Of a DNA stretch of 6,927 bases, positions 6,673-6,927 are shown piece by piece. Origin of the DNA: Planctomycetota bacterium. GTDB taxonomy: Bacteria > Planctomycetota > UBA8742 > SKZP01. The stretch's first letter is position 1. The number at the start of each line of letters is the position of its first letter. Both the position numbers and the translations under genes were made by a program. Under the pieces are notes generated by a model. That model was not told where the DNA came from. It saw only the letters and a list, made by a program, of their open reading frames with translations, and made no database searches. Where the stretch lies: NCBI GenBank assembly GCA_007127275.1, contig SKZP01000695.1, positions 1 through 6,927 of the forward strand. Direction: 5' to 3'.

Positions 6673-6846
6673 GGAGCTGTCAGGAACTCACCTCCGAAAG
6701 TTGAGCGTCACGAGCGACGGCTGTGCAAGGCGGAGAAAGTTGAGCAGCAGAGGCGTGGCCGTAGCCACATCTAGCAGCGGAACGACGACAACGAAGCACC
6801 GTTGAGCACAGTAGCTCAAATTCGGAAGTAAGTTCCTGACAGCTCC
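6673..6846. mobile_element. MITE-like non-autonomous element with terminal inverted repeats
   Basis: A 174-bp element bounded by perfect 16-base inverted repeats: GGAGCTGTCAGGAACT at 6673-6688 and its complement at 6831-6846. The similarity continues to 24 of 26 bases and, after a one-base shift, to a shared ttgagc. The bases TAA occur directly outside both ends (6670-6672 and 6847-6849), consistent with a 3-bp target duplication; IS5-family elements of the TNA type make such duplications, but that assignment is tentative. There is no room for a transposase. Inside, gaaagttgagc occurs twice (6696-6706, 6735-6745), and a gtggc/gccac hairpin (6755-6768) sits almost exactly at the centre. It would depend on a transposase encoded elsewhere. 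Confidence 0.7.
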
Positions 6847-6893
6847 TAAGTACAGCTCCCCAGAAGAAAGTAACCCATTTGCTGCTGCGCGAC

Positions 6894-6927
6894 CGACTCG
6901 CTTCCTCGGGCTCGACTGCGCTCCTCG
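6894..6927 (+). repeat. Short imperfect direct repeat at the window end
   Basis: cgactcgcttcctcg at 6894-6908 and cgactgcgctcctcg at 6913-6927 match at 11 of 15 bases with a 19-base period. The array may continue beyond the window, so its extent is unknown. Confidence 0.3.

Overview
The window is high-GC bacterial DNA with strong G/C bias at third codon positions. Several traits lean towards a planctomycete or a relative: a YrdC/low-molecular-weight phosphatase fusion, a huge exported acidic protein of no common family, a tRNA gene without encoded CCA, and short dispersed palindromes. This lineage call is inference from recalled family patterns, not a search result.

Layout. (1) Positions 1-32 carry a palindromic repeat whose inverted copy lies at 6612-6643 (30 of 32 bases match). 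(2) Two leftward genes occupy 62-1988. The promoter-proximal one (1230-1988) encodes a membrane-anchored signal peptidase I (S26) homologue that has apparently lost both catalytic residues. The next (62-1135) encodes a YrdC/Sua5-like domain fused to a low-molecular-weight protein tyrosine phosphatase. Its phosphatase half looks intact, while its YrdC half lacks key ligand-binding motifs. (3) A tRNA-Glu(CTC) gene sits at 2155-2226 on the plus strand. (4) A plus-strand gene at 2505-6404 encodes a 1299-residue protein with a signal peptide. It has its own promoter-like site and a clear Shine-Dalgarno. (5) The last 520 bases hold no convincing gene. They contain two strong inverted repeats, the second palindrome copy, a 174-bp MITE-like element with 16-bp perfect terminal inverted repeats and a possible TAA target duplication, and a short direct repeat cut by the window end.

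How the genes relate. The two leftward genes may be cotranscribed: they share a strand, have a gap of about 94 bp, and show no obvious terminator between them. Both contain a degenerate copy of an ancient enzyme domain, so binding or regulatory roles are more likely than classical peptidase or threonylcarbamoyl-AMP synthase activity. The tRNA and the large exported protein look like independent units. The best candidates for something undescribed are the pseudo-peptidase/phosphatase pair and the large exported protein; no complete system such as defence, secretion or a biosynthetic cluster can be demonstrated.
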